DNA of 22,217 nt from LCIL01 sp041480845. Lineage in GTDB: Bacteria > Patescibacteriota > Microgenomatia > UBA8517. The position numbers and the translations under genes were made by a program. Numbering within the stretch: the stretch's first letter is position 1; each line of letters opens with the position of its first letter. The DNA lies in NCBI GenBank assembly GCA_041480845.1, contig JBGPAU010000011.1, forward strand, positions 1 to 22,217, given 5' to 3'. Below the pieces are notes generated by a model. The model was given only the letters and a program-made list of their open reading frames with translations, did not search any database and had not been told where the DNA came from. Below, piece by piece: positions 20,720 to 22,217 of this stretch.

Positions 20720-21361
20720 ATGAAGAGTGAAGCGTTTTCCTCCGGTAAATATTTCGGTTTGATTGCAAAATATTCACTTGGTTTTATAGACTCTCCTCCT
20801 TACGAAAAAATAGTAGAAATACTTTTTGAATGTTATAAAAGAAAAGGAACAATATTTACAATGGGTTGCGGCGGATCGGCATCAACTGCGACTCATTTTG
20901 CTGCAGACTTAGCAAAGACAACAATGGCTAATGCCAAACCCGGATTTAAAGCAATTTCACTTGTAGACAATATTCCTCTAGTTAGCGCCTGGGTCAATGA
21001 TAAAGGATGGGGTTCTATATTTGCAGGACAACTCGATCAGTGGATAACAAAAGATGATGTCCTGATAGGATTTTCTGTACACGGAGGAAGTAAACAGGGA
21101 GACGCGGCAGGTCCTTGGAGCCAAAATTTGGTTGCTGCCATGAAGCTTGCCAAAAAAAGGAAAGCAAAAATTATCGGCTTTTCCGGGTTTGACGGGGGTG
21201 CCATGGCAAAAATGGCAGATGTTTCAGCTGTGATTCCGATAAGCTCTGAGATCTATGGAACTCCGGTAATTGAGGCGATGCACGTGGTTTTGCAACACTC
21301 AATAATATTTGATCTAAAAGAGAGTATAAGAAAAACAAATGGAACCCAAAAGAAATCTTAA
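20720..21361 (+). CDS. Second SIS-domain isomerase, GmhA/DiaA-like
   Basis: The protein has 213 residues. TMGCGGSASTATHFAADLAKT (about residues 50-70) is the phosphosugar-binding part. VNDKGWGSIFAGQL and GFSVHGGSKQGD follow in the positions of the GmhA blocks, and EAMHVVLQHSIIFDL has the C-terminal histidine pattern. It is more divergent than the gmhA at 13932: the DAEH block is changed to TATH, and it carries an insert GPWSQNLVA. It is co-transcribed with a transaldolase. It may isomerise sedoheptulose 7-phosphate or another C7 or C6 ketose phosphate. The start at 20720 lies just after the promoter; a GTG at 20699 lies inside it. Confidence 0.82.
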   Translation: MKSEAFSSGKYFGLIAKYSLGFIDSPPYEKIVEILFECYKRKGTIFTMGCGGSASTATHFAADLAKTTMANAKPGFKAISLVDNIPLVSAWVNDKGWGSIFAGQLDQWITKDDVLIGFSVHGGSKQGDAAGPWSQNLVAAMKLAKKRKAKIIGFSGFDGGAMAKMADVSAVIPISSEIYGTPVIEAMHVVLQHSIIFDLKESIRKTNGTQKKS

Positions 21362-22103
21362 TACATCTGGAATCTTTTTTGATTCCGCAAACCTTGCGGA
21401 ACTCAAGAAGTGGTTTTCTGCACACATCTTGGGAGGAGCAACGACAAATCCACTAATTTTACAAAATGAAGGAGTGATTGATGTCCCCAGACACATTCAA
21501 AAAATGGTGGATATCGTTGGGCCTGGTTTTCCGATTTCAATTGAACTTCCGGATATCAAAGTCACAAGAGATAAAAAGATAGATTTGGCGAAAAAATATA
21601 ACGATATGTTTCCAATGAATACCGTTATCAAGGTTGCGATGGATCCGAGAAAACCAGAAGCAGCCTACGAAGTGATATATAGATTGGGGCAGGCAGGAGT
21701 AAGGGTCAATGCTACTCTGGGATTAAGTTTCGGGCAGTTGGCGGGTGCGGCAGAAGCGATGCGTTATAGTCATGTGGACGGAAATTATATAAGTTTGTTT
21801 TGGGCGAGGCGAGACGAGGCCAAGAGACAAATTGAAGCGGAGACCGGAGTGGAGTCTCCTGACGCAGCCACAACTCTTTTGATGACGATTAACTATTTAA
21901 AAATACACAATTTGTCGCCGAAGATAATCGTAGGAAGTATCAGAAATATTGTTCAAATTGACCAGGCATTTTATCTAGGGGCCGATATTGTTACAATTCC
22001 TCCTAAGTTTATTCAAGCATGGATGTATACAAAAAGGGGCGTTGAAACACTCGAAGAATTTAATAAAGGCTACCAGGGTGTTAAGAAAATGAAGTTAATT
22101 TAA
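21339..22103 (+). CDS. Transaldolase (TalC/fructose-6-phosphate aldolase family)
   Basis: This TIM-barrel aldolase has 254 residues. FFDSANLAEL at 13-22 contains the N-terminal Asp, ATTNPLI at 34-40 is the family signature, Lys98 in VIKVAMD is the Schiff-base lysine, and VNATLGLSFGQ, ISLFWARRDE and VGSIRN complete the barrel. It can exchange three-carbon units to form sedoheptulose 7-phosphate from fructose 6-phosphate and erythrose 4-phosphate. It overlaps the SIS gene by 23 bases, a tight coupling suggesting product transfer between the two enzymes. Divergent residues near the phosphate site (WARRDE) leave the exact donor open. Confidence 0.85.
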   Translation: MEPKRNLNTSGIFFDSANLAELKKWFSAHILGGATTNPLILQNEGVIDVPRHIQKMVDIVGPGFPISIELPDIKVTRDKKIDLAKKYNDMFPMNTVIKVAMDPRKPEAAYEVIYRLGQAGVRVNATLGLSFGQLAGAAEAMRYSHVDGNYISLFWARRDEAKRQIEAETGVESPDAATTLLMTINYLKIHNLSPKIIVGSIRNIVQIDQAFYLGADIVTIPPKFIQAWMYTKRGVETLEEFNKGYQGVKKMKLI

Positions 22104-22217
22104 CTCATTCCAGTTTCAATAAAGCCTACATGGATATAAAAGACAAGGTTAAACTGATTTAACTATTGTAGTCAGATTTACTTCACTCCACCCCCGATAA
22201 ACCTCCCGGGCGCCGGC
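22104..22217. other. 3' end of the window without a clear gene
   Basis: The 114 bases after the transaldolase stop contain no convincing gene. A ten-codon frame at 22131 ends in a stop. No hairpin terminator is evident before the window closes. Confidence 0.4.

Noticed and set aside
22131..22163. Short frame MDIKDKVKLI like the start of an SDR gene, also resembling the end of the transaldolase
   Set aside because: It stops after ten codons, the following sequence in other frames does not continue an SDR, and the similarity to the transaldolase tail is only a few residues.
1..22217. CRISPR array, rRNA, complete tRNA or transposase
   Set aside because: No regularly spaced repeats, rRNA segments, tRNA cloverleaf or transposase domain could be found by reading.

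Overview
The window is dense bacterial DNA of moderate GC with no gap over 230 bases between genes. It most resembles a Patescibacteria/CPR genome, probably Microgenomates (OP11). This is judged by eye: the L1 protein carries a long charged N-terminal extension, as I recall for that group, many proteins are lineage-restricted membrane or small proteins, and many genes appear to have leaderless promoters. TGA is used as a stop (for example at 3069-3071 and 5184-5186), so the recoded UGA code of Gracilibacteria/SR1 is not in use.

Layout. 214-2173 (+) holds a GDP-mannose 4,6-dehydratase-like and an RMD-like SDR. 2241-4340 holds ribosomal protein S21 (+), then RNase HII and a large unknown protein (both -). 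4419-8113 is the classic secE-nusG-rplK-rplA-rplJ-rplL block (+), interrupted between nusG and rplK by an opposing MerR-like HTH gene. A probable attenuator lies before rplJ. 8241-12290 (-) encodes a 7TM protein, an ATP-grasp/retropepsin fusion and a tandem ATP-grasp protein. 12440-12935 (+) encodes two small membrane proteins. 12989-17294 (-) is a sugar-nucleotide operon: excisionase-like HTH, DPM1-like glycosyltransferase, an HddC-HddA fusion, GmhA and an SDR. 17434-20678 holds membrane proteins, a Tat-motif protein and a small phage-flavoured module. 20720-22103 (+) encodes a second SIS isomerase and a transaldolase.

How the genes fit together. Transaldolase can supply sedoheptulose 7-phosphate. 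GmhA and the HddC-HddA fusion would make GDP-D-glycero-D-manno-heptose, with the GmhB phosphatase not in the window. The three SDRs could then make 6-deoxy sugars from GDP-mannose or GDP-heptose, and the DPM1-like enzyme could load a sugar onto a polyprenyl carrier. This suggests a heptose- or deoxyheptose-containing surface glycan. The 7TM/ATP-grasp/retropepsin operon belongs to a class known from comparative genomics of amidoligases. It probably makes and trims an amide-linked peptide or protein modification at the membrane, but its substrate is unknown.

The most unusual non-coding signals are: two adjacent hairpins with identical flanks but covarying stems (18598-18689); a ten-codon gene tail duplicated with every degenerate codon changed (17002-17034 versus 17076-17108); mutually exclusive pairings in the rplJ leader; and recurrent extended -10 boxes placed 5-13 bases before start codons.
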